A DNA stretch of 64,000 bases from CAHJXF01 sp038225855 (GCA_038225855.1 JBBRQU010000004.1:62001-126000), one strand, 5' to 3'; shown: positions 18,098 through 28,893, counted from the stretch's first letter. Notes: generated by a model not told the origin, from the sequence alone. Numbers and translations are program-made.

Positions 18098-19252
18098 TTA
18101 TCGGGCCGCCATGCGGCCGTCTGCGTTCATTCTAAGCCGCCTGCCGCGCCAATCGATCGAGCGGGTGAAGAAGGTGGCTGCGAACACGGCGAGAGTCAGG
18201 CAGTCGCGCAATGGCAGCAACCAGAGCGAAGCGGTCTTCGTGCCGACCTGGGTATCGATCGTACGGGCGAGAAGTACGCGGCAGACCAGTGCAACCAGCA
18301 CTAGTATCCCGCCGGCGATAGGGGCAGGCAACATCAGCGTACCCAGCAGCGCGAGGGGAAGCGGCATGCCGATCACGGATGCCGCGTAGGCAACGGGCAC
18401 GACGTCGCGCACCGTGGCTCCCCACCGCAGCTCGTGTCGCCACAGTTCGGCGAAGCTCGTTTCGGCCGATGCATGCGTGACCAGTAGCGGCGGCACCGCA
18501 ACCTTCAGGCCCAACGCGCGGATGGCCTCGCCGATCGCATAGTCGTCCGCGAGGACGTCGGCAAAGCGCGCGAAGCCGCCGATCGCATCGAGCGTCGCGC
18601 GCGTGAGCGCGATCGTCGATCCCATGCACGGTTGTGCGAGTTCCATCGCGACTGCGAACACGGCGCCCGGCAAAAACTGGTAGCTGAGCCCCGCCGCCCC
18701 CAGGCGCGACCAGAAACCCGCATCGCCGCGCCCGCGAAAAAGCACGGTGATCGCGCCCACCCCCGGCGCGTCGAGCGCTGCGAGGACGCGGGCCAGATAG
18801 TCAGGAGTTGCGACGATGTCGCTGTCGCTCAGCACGAGGATGGGATGTGCGGTATGTCCATCCATATTGATCAGGTTCGATATCTTGCCGCTCGCGCCGT
18901 GACGCGCGGGGGAGATGACGAGTGCAATGGCGGCATTCACCCAGGATCGCTGCAGCGACTCGACCGCTTCGATTGCAGGATCGTCGTCGCGTTCGACGCC
19001 GCACAGAAGCTGGATCGGACCGCCGTGGTTTTGCGCCAGGAAGCTCGCCAGGTTGACCTCAAGCAAAGGCTCAGGACCGTAGAGTGGCTTCAACAGAGTC
19101 ACCGCGTCCGAGCGCCGAACGATGCTCTCTTGCTTCGCGAAGAATCGTCGAAAAACGATCGCCGCCGCAACCGTGTAGACGCTGCCGATGGCGGCCAGTA
19201 TCAGCAGGAGCCATCCCGATAGCGACAGGGTTGTAGCGACGATGCCCTCCAT
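18098..19252 (-). CDS. hpnI: HpnI, hopanoid glycosyltransferase
   Basis: GT2-family glycosyltransferase (384 aa) expected to add N-acetylglucosamine to bacteriohopanetetrol. An N-terminal membrane anchor (SGWLLLILAAIGSVYTVAAAI) precedes the GT-A domain. The latter shows VTLLKPLYG, LSDSDIVATPDYL (DxD), DDYAIGEAIRALG and an RxxRW-like ELWRHELRWGATVRD. Two or three C-terminal hydrophobic segments follow. The start is set at ATG 19252, just before the anchor, with AAAGG ten bases upstream; in-frame starts at 19303 and 19357 would add polar residues. First gene of the hpn cassette. The squalene-hopene cyclase and hpnA-H genes are not in this window. Confidence 0.9.
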   Translation of the reverse strand: MEGIVATTLSLSGWLLLILAAIGSVYTVAAAIVFRRFFAKQESIVRRSDAVTLLKPLYGPEPLLEVNLASFLAQNHGGPIQLLCGVERDDDPAIEAVESLQRSWVNAAIALVISPARHGASGKISNLINMDGHTAHPILVLSDSDIVATPDYLARVLAALDAPGVGAITVLFRGRGDAGFWSRLGAAGLSYQFLPGAVFAVAMELAQPCMGSTIALTRATLDAIGGFARFADVLADDYAIGEAIRALGLKVAVPPLLVTHASAETSFAELWRHELRWGATVRDVVPVAYAASVIGMPLPLALLGTLMLPAPIAGGILVLVALVCRVLLARTIDTQVGTKTASLWLLPLRDCLTLAVFAATFFTRSIDWRGRRLRMNADGRMAAR

Positions 19253-19710
19253 GAAGGTCAGGCCTTTGCCAAGAGGTTTGCGGCGAGCAGTTCCTACTAG
19301 CATTCCAACGTCTCGCTGTCGAGCGCCGATCGGTGCCGCAGGCGCGCGAGACGACATTGAACGCTGGCGGCGTCGGAAGCACCAGAGGCACGCGTCGACT
19401 TTGCCGCGCTCGCAAATGCGGCTACACTCGCGCCGTTTTCATGACCGGAGCTCCCGCGTGGGCGCTGATTCGAGTTGTTCCAGTCGATCGACGATCGACA
19501 CATCCCTCGGCATCTAGCGACACAGCTTCGTGAGTCGCAGCCGCCGAGTTCAACGGCGGGTGCGGCACCCCTCCCCATCAGTGCGATGTCGCATGACGCG
19601 CACAGGATCCCGGGATTCCGACCCTCCAGTTTCTGACGCCGCACTTCAACGTGCGCAAACGGAAAACTGCGCGCTTCGCACGATCGCGACGCGTGGCAAG
19701 GAGTAGTTTC
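19253..19710. other. Divergent intergenic region between hpnI and mgtA
   Basis: 458 bp without a convincing gene. It holds the candidate mgtA promoter at 19401-19428, then a leader of about 275 nt with a possible 30-codon leader ORF (19441-19533) and a CGCAC-TTCAAC-GTGCG hairpin (about 19641-19657). The hpnI promoter should also lie here, but I cannot place it. Confidence 0.5.
19401..19428 (+). promoter_or_regulatory. Candidate sigma70 promoter for mgtA
   Basis: TTGCCG (19401-19406), 16 bp, then TACACT (19423-19428). Both are fair matches to -35/-10 consensus. It would start transcription near 19435 and leave an unusually long 5' leader. Confidence 0.45.
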
Positions 19711-22497
19711 GTGAATCTCGATCTGATGAAAGACCAGGTCTCGCGGCTGATCGGCACGCGCCGCATGCTGCGGCATTTCCGTCGCCTCGCGATCCTCGAC
19801 GCGCTTCGCCGCACCGCCGTCAACAAGGAAGCGCCCGCCGCGCTGACGGCTATCCTGCTCGATGCATCGCGCGCGCAATCAGCGCACCTGGTTGCAAAGC
19901 TCGACAGCCACATCGATGGCCTCACCGCTTTCGAGGCCGATGCGATCCGCGGCGAGACCGGCGCCAACACCATCGAGCACGAGCAGCCGATGCCGTGGTG
20001 GCTGCATCTGTGGCATTGCTATGCGAATCCCTTCAATCTGCTGCTCACGCTGCTCGCCTTCGTTTCGTATCTGACCGAGGACGCGAAAGCGACGATCGTG
20101 ATCGGCAGCATGGTCGCGCTCTCGACGCTCTTGCGCTTCGTGCAGGAGTCACGCTCCAATCGCGCCGCCGATCGGCTGAAAGACATGGTCAGCACGACGG
20201 CGACGGTGATGCGTCGCGACGTGTCGCAGCTGGCCGCACCCGAGGCGTCGCGCTACTTCGGCATCGATCTTCAGGTGCGCCCCGCGCGCCCGGTCGAGTT
20301 GCCGATCCGCGACCTCGTGCCGGGTGATGTAATCGTGCTCGCTGCGGGGGACATGATCCCCGCCGACCTGCGCGTGCTGTCGGCCAAGGACCTGTTCGTA
20401 TCGCAGGCTGCATTGACGGGCGAATCGCTGCCGGTCGAGAAGTTCGTGCAGTCCCGCGTGTCGCAGGGCGCCGCGAGCTCGAGTCCACTCGAGCTCGACA
20501 ACATCTGCTTCATGGGTACCAACGTCGTCAGCGGATCGGCCACCGCGATCGCGGTGGCGACCGGCAACCGCACCTACTTTGGCGCGCTGGCCCAACGCGT
20601 GACCGCGGTCGATCCGCGGCCCACCGCATTCCAGGCGGGCGTCAACAAGGTGAGCTGGCTTTTGATCCGCTTCATGCTCGTGATGACGCCGATCGTGTTT
20701 CTCCTCAACGGCTTCACCAAGGGCGACTGGCTCGAAGCGTTCCTGTTCGCGATCTCGGTCGCGGTCGGGCTCACGCCCGAGATGCTGCCGATGATCGTGA
20801 CGGCGACGCTCGCCAAGGGCGCGGTGCAGCTCTCGAAGAAGAAGGTGATCGTCAAGCGGCTCGATGCGATCCAGAATTTCGGCGCGATGGATGTGCTGTG
20901 CACCGACAAGACCGGCACGCTGACGCAGGACAAGATCTTTCTCGAGCGCTGCATCGATGCGACCGGCGAAGAATCGAGGCGCGTGCTCGAGTTCGCGTAT
21001 CTGAACAGCTACTACCAGACGGGCCTGAAGAACCTGCTCGACCGCGCGGTCCTCGATCACGCCGAGATGCATCGCGAGCTCGGCCTGGTGACGAACTATC
21101 GCAAGGTCGACGAGATCCCGTTCGACTTCGAACGTCGCCGCATGTCGGTCGTCGTGTCGGAGCGCGACCACCATCACGAGTTGATCTGCAAGGGAGCGGT
21201 CGAAGAAATCGTCGCGGTCTGCACGAAAATGCAGCGTGGCGACCAGATCGTCGATCTCACGCCCGAGCGTCTCGCGGAGATCCACGCCCTGACGGGCAGC
21301 ATGAACGCCGAAGGCCTGCGCGTGGTCGCGGTCGCAACCAGCGACCATCCGCCGATCAAGGAGCAGTACTCGGTCGCCGACGAAACCAATCTCACGCTGG
21401 TCGGCTATATCGCCTTCCTCGATCCGCCCAAGGAGTCGACCGCACCGGCGCTCGCGGCGCTGCGCGAGCACGGCATCACGGTCAAGGTCCTGACCGGCGA
21501 CAACGATCTCGTGACGGTCAAGATCTGCAAGGAAGTCGGGCTGGTGCTGCCCGCCGATGGCAGCGGCATCGTGCTCGGCTCGCAGATCGAAACGATCGGC
21601 GATGCCGAACTATCCGAGTTGGCCGAACGCTGCACCGTGTTCGCGAAGTTGAGTCCCTCGCACAAGGAACGCATCGTGCGCGCGCTGCATGATCGCGGTC
21701 ATGTGGTCGGCTTCATGGGCGACGGCATCAACGATGCTCCCGCATTGCGCGCGGCCGACATCGGCATCTCGGTCGACACGGCGGTCGATATCGCGAAGGA
21801 AGCCGCGGACCTCATCCTGCTCGAGAAAAGTCTGATGGTTCTCGAGGAAGGCGTGCTCGAAGGCCGCAGGACTTTCGCCAACATGCTCAAGTACATCAAG
21901 ATGACCGCGTCGTCGAACTTCGGCAATGTCTTCTCGGTGCTGCTCGCGGGCGTCTTCCTGCCGTTCCTGCCGATGCTGCCCTTGCAACTGCTGGTGCAGA
22001 ACCTGCTCTACGATGTCTCGCAGATCGCCGTGCCTTTCGACCATGTCGATCCCGAGTTTCTGGCGCAGCCACAGAGTTGGAAGCCCGACGATCTCGGACG
22101 ATTCATGTTCTGGTTCGGCCCCATCAGTTCGATTTTCGACGTGTGCACGTTCGCGCTGTTGTGGTTCGTGTTCGGCGCCAACTCGATCGACAGGCAATCG
22201 CTGTTTCAGTCGGGGTGGTTCATCGAGGGGCTGGTTTCGCAGACCTTGATCGTCCACCTGATTCGCACGCGCAAGATTCCCTTCGTGCAAAGCCGCGCCG
22301 CGTGGCCTCTGATCGTCATGACGCTGTTGATCGTTGCGATTGCAATCGCGCTGCCGCAGTCGCCGCTCGCGGGCGCCTTCAAGTTCGAAGCGTTGCCGCT
22401 GGCTTACTTTCCGTGGCTGGTGGTCGTGCTGCTCGCCTACGTGGCGCTCGCGCAAGCCGTAAAGAGTATTTACGCACGACGCTTCGGCTGGCAATGA
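19711..22497 (+). CDS. mgtA: MgtA/MgtB-type magnesium-translocating P-type ATPase
   Basis: P-type ATPase (928 aa) of the Mg2+-import class, in the inner membrane. Motifs in order: LTGESLPVEK (actuator), VAVGLTPEMLPMIVTA (transmembrane ion site of the MgtA class), CTDKTGTLT (phosphorylated Asp), KVLTGDND, and MGDGINDAPALRAADIGISVD (hinge), then six C-terminal helices. The GTG at 19711 is preceded by AAGGAG at ideal spacing and is preferred over an ATG at 19651, which would add a basic stretch. It ends 19 bp from the convergent gene downstream. In enterobacteria mgtA is controlled through its long leader; a similar long leader is present here. Confidence 0.94.
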   Translation: MNLDLMKDQVSRLIGTRRMLRHFRRLAILDALRRTAVNKEAPAALTAILLDASRAQSAHLVAKLDSHIDGLTAFEADAIRGETGANTIEHEQPMPWWLHLWHCYANPFNLLLTLLAFVSYLTEDAKATIVIGSMVALSTLLRFVQESRSNRAADRLKDMVSTTATVMRRDVSQLAAPEASRYFGIDLQVRPARPVELPIRDLVPGDVIVLAAGDMIPADLRVLSAKDLFVSQAALTGESLPVEKFVQSRVSQGAASSSPLELDNICFMGTNVVSGSATAIAVATGNRTYFGALAQRVTAVDPRPTAFQAGVNKVSWLLIRFMLVMTPIVFLLNGFTKGDWLEAFLFAISVAVGLTPEMLPMIVTATLAKGAVQLSKKKVIVKRLDAIQNFGAMDVLCTDKTGTLTQDKIFLERCIDATGEESRRVLEFAYLNSYYQTGLKNLLDRAVLDHAEMHRELGLVTNYRKVDEIPFDFERRRMSVVVSERDHHHELICKGAVEEIVAVCTKMQRGDQIVDLTPERLAEIHALTGSMNAEGLRVVAVATSDHPPIKEQYSVADETNLTLVGYIAFLDPPKESTAPALAALREHGITVKVLTGDNDLVTVKICKEVGLVLPADGSGIVLGSQIETIGDAELSELAERCTVFAKLSPSHKERIVRALHDRGHVVGFMGDGINDAPALRAADIGISVDTAVDIAKEAADLILLEKSLMVLEEGVLEGRRTFANMLKYIKMTASSNFGNVFSVLLAGVFLPFLPMLPLQLLVQNLLYDVSQIAVPFDHVDPEFLAQPQSWKPDDLGRFMFWFGPISSIFDVCTFALLWFVFGANSIDRQSLFQSGWFIEGLVSQTLIVHLIRTRKIPFVQSRAAWPLIVMTLLIVAIAIALPQSPLAGAFKFEALPLAYFPWLVVVLLAYVALAQAVKSIYARRFGWQ

Positions 22498-22516
22498 ATT
22501 GCATCACCGCGGCCAA

Positions 22517-23356
22517 TCACCACGCTCGGCCGAGCACCATCGTGATTCCGACAAACGCTTGCCAGGTCGGCGTCGCGCGGTTCAATGCGTGGGCGACGCC
22601 GAAGTCGAGAATCGCGCTGCGCCGAATTGCATAGGTGAATGCGCCGAGCGCTTGCGCAGTTCCGCTCGCGCCGCGTTGATGCGTTCCGGAAATTTCGCCG
22701 ACGACTCCCCAACGGTCGCCGAGGCGTCGAGACAAGGCAAACGCGCCCAGCGTCTGCCATCGGCCTTCGCCGATGTCGATGGCGCCCACGCGCGTGTTCA
22801 GCAAGTTCAGGTCGGTATGCCAGTCGCCGAAGTCCGCGCTGTAGATCGCGTTGATCGTGTAGTCGGGCTTGCCGCTGCCCGTCCCCAGGCCTCGTCTGGC
22901 CGTCGGCACGGTGAGCCAGGCTTCGAGTCCGAAGGCGGATTTCAAGTCCGATCGCGAGTCGATCGCGAAGCGACGCTTGACGACGAAGGTCGTGTCGCCC
23001 AAGCCGGTGCCTCTGGCGCCATCGTTCGCGCTCTGACGGACCGATGCCTCGCCATCGATGCGAACTCCCCAATCTTCAGTGAACGCGAGCTTGAGCGAAT
23101 AGGGAAGGCTCGTGCGTCGCGCCGGATCGGCGTCCGGGTGGAGGTCGCGCGCGTGCAGGCCACCGAATTCGGCTTCGAGCCATCCGGGCTCTGACAGCGC
23201 GGCGGGCGTCGAAACGGTCGGTCGATTGGGAACGGCCTCGGGCTTGACGTCATCGCTCTGGGCGCAGAGTCCCTGCGAGGAGAGCGCGATCGAAAATATC
23301 GGGGCAAGAAATTGACCAGAAACGCATGACCAACTGCGTTCAGTGCGACGAGCCAT
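22517..23356 (-). CDS. Outer-membrane beta-barrel protein (MetA/phenol-pathway transporter-like)
   Basis: A 279-aa secreted protein with an N-terminal signal-like segment (SGQFLAPIFSIALSSQGLCAQS). The rest looks like amphipathic beta-strands ending in ...QAFVGITMVLGRAW, with alternating hydrophobics as in outer-membrane barrels. It resembles the 'transporter' barrel family found near aromatic-degradation genes, but nothing aromatic is nearby. The ATG at 23356 is taken because it starts the signal peptide; 23425 is an in-frame alternative. It follows the yqjK-like gene on the same strand. Substrate unknown. Confidence 0.7.
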   Translation of the reverse strand: MARRTERSWSCVSGQFLAPIFSIALSSQGLCAQSDDVKPEAVPNRPTVSTPAALSEPGWLEAEFGGLHARDLHPDADPARRTSLPYSLKLAFTEDWGVRIDGEASVRQSANDGARGTGLGDTTFVVKRRFAIDSRSDLKSAFGLEAWLTVPTARRGLGTGSGKPDYTINAIYSADFGDWHTDLNLLNTRVGAIDIGEGRWQTLGAFALSRRLGDRWGVVGEISGTHQRGASGTAQALGAFTYAIRRSAILDFGVAHALNRATPTWQAFVGITMVLGRAW

Positions 23357-23375
23357 TGCGGCGTCGCAGGCGCCG

Positions 23376-23771
23376 TCAACGATTCGCGCGACGGCGTTTT
23401 GCAGCGGCCAGGCGCGTCGAAACACCAGCCGCGCCGCGTTCGTGCTGATGCTGCTGCCAGAGATCCCACAGTTTGTAGCCGAGCGCAGCCACGCCCCCCA
23501 ACTTGGCTGCCGTCGTCAGAAGCGGAATCTTAAAACGCGTTGCAATCAACGAGGCGGCGGACGCCACGAAGGGGTAGCGCTTGGCAAGCTCGAGGGCGCG
23601 CGACCACCAACTGCGGGAACGATCGGTCGGCAACGCATTGCGCACGATCGCATTCAAGGTCGCCGCACGGCGCACTTCGGAAAGATGATGCGCGAGTTCG
23701 ACGCGTTCGACCGCGGCGCGCATCTGCAGCATCTGCTTTCTCAGTTTCAACGGAACATGCGAGTTCGCCAT
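23376..23771 (-). CDS. YqjK-like small membrane-associated protein
   Basis: A 131-aa basic protein: a helical N-terminal half (LRKQMLQMRAAVERVELAHHLSEVRRA) and one weakly hydrophobic stretch (about residues 68-95). Its start shares a base with the stop of the preceding gene (TGATG), and AGGAG lies eight bases upstream. Together with the yqjE- and yqjD-like genes upstream this matches the yqjD-yqjE-yqjK arrangement of enterobacteria. Function unknown; sequence alone would not identify it. Confidence 0.65.
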   Translation of the reverse strand: MANSHVPLKLRKQMLQMRAAVERVELAHHLSEVRRAATLNAIVRNALPTDRSRSWWSRALELAKRYPFVASAASLIATRFKIPLLTTAAKLGGVAALGYKLWDLWQQHQHERGAAGVSTRLAAAKRRRANR

Positions 23772-24277
23772 CACCTCGCTCCTTCTGCGCGGGCGGCAGT
23801 CGCCGGTTGAACCTGCGCGAATGCGTCTTCCTGACGATGCGCTGCATAGGCCGCCGCTTCTTCGGCGGCTTCATGCGCGCGCGTCATGTGCGACCAGGTT
23901 TCCTTGTCCTTTTCCAATTCCGCGAGGGTGGCGCCGAAGATCGGCGGCCTCAAGTGGAAAATCGAACGCAAGCGCATGGTCAGCAGCACCGCGATGGCAA
24001 GATAGATCACGGTGATTGTGATCATCGTCGCGACACGATAGTCGGGGGGCGCCGCGAACACGATCGCAAATGTCCCCACGATCAGCGCCAGCAACACCAG
24101 CACCCCCGCCACCAGCGCAAGCACCGATGCGCCGAGCAGCCGCTGGATTTCTTCTTCGAGCTCGACGCCCGCCAGAGCCACGCGCGTATGCGCGAGGCCG
24201 ACCGCGGTGGAAATCAATTGTCTCAACGAGGGAATCAGCTTCGGCGGCAACTCGTCGTCGATGTGCGACCCGCTCAT
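23771..24277 (-). CDS. yqjE: YqjE-like phage-holin-superfamily membrane protein
   Basis: A 168-aa protein with two clear membrane helices: SVLALVAGVLVLLALIVGTFAIVF at about 55-80 and MITITVIYLAIAVLLTMRL at about 85-105. An amphipathic N-terminus and a charged Ala/Glu-rich C-terminal tail flank them. The pattern fits the YqjE / holin-III-superfamily membrane proteins. The ATG at 24277 (SGSHIDDE...) is chosen as the start of the conserved part; a start at 24340 would add a strongly basic stretch. Coupled to the next gene by TGATG. Likely an inner-membrane stress protein acting with the DUF883 protein upstream. Confidence 0.78.
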   Translation of the reverse strand: MSGSHIDDELPPKLIPSLRQLISTAVGLAHTRVALAGVELEEEIQRLLGASVLALVAGVLVLLALIVGTFAIVFAAPPDYRVATMITITVIYLAIAVLLTMRLRSIFHLRPPIFGATLAELEKDKETWSHMTRAHEAAEEAAAYAAHRQEDAFAQVQPATAARAEGAR

Positions 24278-24450
24278 GGCGCGACGACCCACACGCACGG
24301 TCGGGCGTGGACGTCTGGATCGGCTGGCGCCAAAAATCATGAGGTCGATCCCAAGTCGAATACTGCCGATTAAGCGTCAATCAGGCGTGAAGGATGTTTC
24401 CGTACCCGCAATAAGACTTCAGAGTTCACGCCCACGTGGAATCGACGACG

Positions 24451-24795
24451 TCAATGACGCGCAACCACGACGCCGATGAGAAAACCGATCGCAGCGCCGA
24501 TGCCGATCGCCTGCCAGGGATTTTCGTGGACGTAATCGTCGGTGAGAATCGCGGCATCACGTCCTTTTTCCATCACCACGGCCTGCAGGTCCGAAAGTTG
24601 TTCGGATGCGCGCTTGAGCGCCGCGGTGGCCTTGTCGCGCAACTCGGCGGCCTTCTCACCGGTCGAAGAGGCGGCCGCGCGGAGAAAACCTTCGGCATCG
24701 TCGACGCCGGATTTCAGCTCGGTAACGATCTTGTCCTTGTGCTGAGTCATTTTGTCCTTCTGCGCGTTGAAGCGATCGTCGTCGTACATCGTCAT
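24451..24795 (-). CDS. yqjD: YqjD/ElaB-type DUF883 ribosome-associated inner-membrane protein
   Basis: A 114-aa protein with a long helical region (about 15-90, ELKSGVDDAEGFLRAAASSTGEKAAELRDKATAALKRA). It ends in a single C-terminal membrane anchor WQAIGIGAAIGFLIGVVVARH, the standard DUF883 layout. In E. coli YqjD tethers ribosomes to the membrane in stationary phase. AAAGGAGA lies eight bases before the ATG at 24795. The 173-bp gap to the yqjE-like gene holds nothing I can assign. Confidence 0.88.
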   Translation of the reverse strand: MTMYDDDRFNAQKDKMTQHKDKIVTELKSGVDDAEGFLRAAASSTGEKAAELRDKATAALKRASEQLSDLQAVVMEKGRDAAILTDDYVHENPWQAIGIGAAIGFLIGVVVARH

Positions 24796-24944
24796 GATGG
24801 AATCTCCTTTGAACGGCAAGCGGACGGGCTGAAGTCTACCCGCAAGAGTGACAGAGTTTATCCAAATCTTCCACCCGCACATGTGGGAAGCACCCGCGCG
24901 CCCCTGTCGGACGGATGCTTAGAAATCGATGGGCTGCAAACTCG

Positions 24945-26531
24945 CTAGCCGTGCTCGTAAACCCACTGCAACAACGCGTCTTGCACGGGCTGCGCTGCGG
25001 CAGCGTTGGGATGATTGACGAACGCGACCACGACGTAGCGCTTGCCCGACGCCGCCAGCACATAACCGGCCACCGCGCGAACCTCGGACAGAGAGCCGGT
25101 CTTGATGTGCGCCCGGCCCGCCACGCTGCGCAGATTCAGGCGCTTCTTCATCGTGCCATCGTAGCCAACCAGCGGCAGCGATGACATCAACTCGGGCATC
25201 ACGGGCGATGCCCAGGCCGCTTGAAGCACGCGCGCCATCGAGCGCGCGCTGATGCGTTCGCGACGCGACAGTCCCGAGCCGTTCTCGATGACGAACTCCG
25301 GCATCGCGATGCCCTTGTTCGCATAGAAGCCTTGAATCACGCGTTGGCCCCGCTCGAGATTGGCGGGCGCCTTCAAGGTCTCGGCGGCCAGCGAAAGGAA
25401 CAGCTCGCGCGCCATCACGTTGTTGCTGAACTTGTTGATGTCGCGCACGACGTCCGCCAGGCTCGGCGATTCACGCTCGACCAGCACGCGGGCATCGGCA
25501 GGCATCGTGCCGTCGCGAGTCGTGCCGAGCAGGCGTCCGCCCAGTTCGGTCCACAAGCTCCTGAACAGCGACGCGACATACTGACGGTGATCGAGGATGG
25601 ATACGTTCCAGGCCTGCTCACCGCACGATGCCGGATAGCCGCCGCCAAACGCGATGCGATCGCTCTTCGTGAAGTCCGCGGCAATGCGCGCTTTCCAGTC
25701 GCCGCATGCGCCATCGGCATAGGCGAGCGGAGCGATGGTGAAGTCTGCGAGCAGCGGCTCCATCGCGACCCGCACTTCGCGCCTCTTCTCGTCCGGAATG
25801 AAGCGCAACGTAACCGCCTTGAAATTGACCAGCAGCGCATTGGGCCCGACGTTGTAGGGACGCAGCGGCTCGCTGTCGAAGGCCGATGGGTCGTAAGGCG
25901 CCGCCTCGAAGAGACTGCGATCGAGCACCAGATCGCCGCGTATCGTCTTGATGCCGCGGCCGCGCAGTTGGCGCAGCATCAGCCAGAAACTTTCGACGAC
26001 GAACTTCGGATCGCCGGCGCCGCGCAGGTAGAGATCGCCTTCGAGGCTGCTGCCCACTTGAGGCGCATTGCTCGCGACCACCGTCCTCCACGTGAACGCC
26101 GGGCCGAGCAGCTCGAGAGCCGCGTAGGTCGTGACGAGCTTCATGGTCGACGCGGGATTCATCGCGTAATCGGCGTTGCGCGAGAGGAGCGCTTGCGATT
26201 GTTCGCGATCTCCTGCGCCTGCGACCCGTGCGCGCACTGCCGGGGGCGAAGCAAGAGCCGCGAGAGATGCCGGGTTCACAGCGCGCTCGCCGGCATCGCC
26301 TGACGCTTCGTCAGCGACACCGGGCTCCTCCATCGCATGGACCCGCTGAACATGGATGCCGACTGCGCTTTCGGGAATCAGGGCGCGCTGCAGGGCCGCC
26401 GAGACCGTCGGGGGCAATGCGTCGTCGGCGAACGCCGGCGACGCGCAAGCAATCAGGGTCGCCGCCACGACCGTTGCGCACGTCATCGGTGAGCGGCGTC
26501 GGCCGGAATAAAGCGTCGAATGAGATGGCAT
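24945..26531 (-). CDS. dacB: D-alanyl-D-alanine carboxypeptidase/endopeptidase, PBP4 (DacB) family
   Basis: Periplasmic class C penicillin-binding protein (528 aa) that trims peptidoglycan cross-links. The signal peptide is MTCATVVAATLIACASPAFA. The active-site triads are all present: SxxK as STMK (about residue 128), SxN as SNN in INKFSNNVMAREL, and KTG in HIKTGSLSEVRAVAGY. Between SxxK and SNN is the large PBP4-type inserted region. There is an unusual 50-60 residue Ala/Glu/Gly-rich stretch between the signal peptide and SxxK. Start choice is uncertain (26531, or 26486 right at the signal peptide). Confidence 0.92.
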   Translation of the reverse strand: MPSHSTLYSGRRRSPMTCATVVAATLIACASPAFADDALPPTVSAALQRALIPESAVGIHVQRVHAMEEPGVADEASGDAGERAVNPASLAALASPPAVRARVAGAGDREQSQALLSRNADYAMNPASTMKLVTTYAALELLGPAFTWRTVVASNAPQVGSSLEGDLYLRGAGDPKFVVESFWLMLRQLRGRGIKTIRGDLVLDRSLFEAAPYDPSAFDSEPLRPYNVGPNALLVNFKAVTLRFIPDEKRREVRVAMEPLLADFTIAPLAYADGACGDWKARIAADFTKSDRIAFGGGYPASCGEQAWNVSILDHRQYVASLFRSLWTELGGRLLGTTRDGTMPADARVLVERESPSLADVVRDINKFSNNVMARELFLSLAAETLKAPANLERGQRVIQGFYANKGIAMPEFVIENGSGLSRRERISARSMARVLQAAWASPVMPELMSSLPLVGYDGTMKKRLNLRSVAGRAHIKTGSLSEVRAVAGYVLAASGKRYVVVAFVNHPNAAAAQPVQDALLQWVYEHG

Positions 26532-26601
26532 GCGCAAGGTGTCCTCGATGCTGCGGTCGCGATGATACGTGAGCGATCCACACCGTTTGGCCCGCACGCG
26601 C

Positions 26602-26629
26602 TTGAATTCAGGTCATTAGCCCTTATAAT
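26602..26629 (+). promoter_or_regulatory. Sigma70 promoter of groESL
   Basis: TTGAAT (26602-26607), 16 bp, TATAAT (26624-26629). The -10 is a perfect consensus, rare in this GC-rich DNA. It abuts the CIRCE element, so a bound repressor would cover the start site. Confidence 0.85.
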
Positions 26630-26655
26630 CAGCACTCGTTGTCGTTGAGTGCTAA
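26629..26655 (+). promoter_or_regulatory. CIRCE operator (HrcA site) upstream of groES
   Basis: Inverted repeat TCAGCACTC-N9-GAGTGCTAA: the right arm is a perfect CIRCE half-site and the left arm differs at one position. Known biology: the HrcA repressor binds CIRCE and releases it on heat shock. The hrcA gene itself is outside the window. Confidence 0.92.
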
Positions 26656-26714
26656 CAATGCTCGGCGCGACCCTTCTCTTTCAAATCGGTCCATCAAATC
26701 CCACAGGAGTTCTC

Positions 26715-27011
26715 ATGAATCTGCGTCCGTTGCACGATCGGGTGATCGTCAAACGCCTCGACCAGGAAACCAAGACGGCCTCAGGCCTCGTCATCCCCGA
26801 CAACGCCGCCGAAAAGCCCGATCAGGGCGAAGTACTGGCAGTCGGTCCCGGCAAGCGCAACGACAAGGGCGACATCTCGCCGCTCGCCGTCAAGGTCGGC
26901 GACCGCGTTCTCTTCGGCAAGTATTCGGGTCAGTCGGTCAAGGTCGACGGCGACGAGCTGATGGTCATGCGCGAAGAAGACATCATGGCCGTCGTCGAAG
27001 GCGCGAAGTAA
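26715..27011 (+). CDS. groES: Co-chaperonin GroES
   Basis: 10-kDa co-chaperonin (98 aa) that caps GroEL. It begins MNLRPLHDRVIVKRL; the mobile loop region is ETKTASGLVIPDNAAEKPDQGEV and the conserved roof/base segment is KVGDRVLFGKYSGQ. The ATG at 26715 has CAGGAG five bases upstream; the in-frame ATG at 26649 lies within the CIRCE element and is excluded. groEL follows after 71 bp. Confidence 0.98.
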   Translation: MNLRPLHDRVIVKRLDQETKTASGLVIPDNAAEKPDQGEVLAVGPGKRNDKGDISPLAVKVGDRVLFGKYSGQSVKVDGDELMVMREEDIMAVVEGAK

Positions 27012-27082
27012 GTCGTCTCGAATTTGCCCGCCGAAGTAATCGTTCCGCGCCACGCCCCAATCGAATTCAATAAGGAAACTCC

Positions 27083-28735
<1,653 letters not shown>

Positions 28736-28783
28736 TGCAGCCGGAAGAATGGCGGTTGTTCTCGACTCGAGAAGGCCGCCCCG

Positions 28784-28811
28784 AAAAAACCCGCTTCGGC
28801 GGGTTTTTTTT
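28784..28811 (+). terminator. Rho-independent terminator after groEL
   Basis: GC-rich stem CCCGC-TTCG-GCGGG flanked by six A's upstream and eight T's downstream. The A/T flanks extend the stem, so it could also work on the opposite strand. Confidence 0.93.
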
Positions 28812-28893
28812 CGCTGACCGGACAGCCGATCTGTCAAACGCGCGGCGACAGGTCCGCGAGGACGCTCGCATTGGTACGCGACCTACGTCATGA

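Noticed and set aside
19333..19533. 66-codon plus-strand gene upstream of mgtA
   Set aside because: Its first part precedes the predicted promoter and looks random; only the last 30 codons are kept as a possible leader peptide.
26649..26714. Upstream start for groES
   Set aside because: The ATG lies inside the CIRCE operator and has no ribosome binding site; the ATG at 26715 has CAGGAG.
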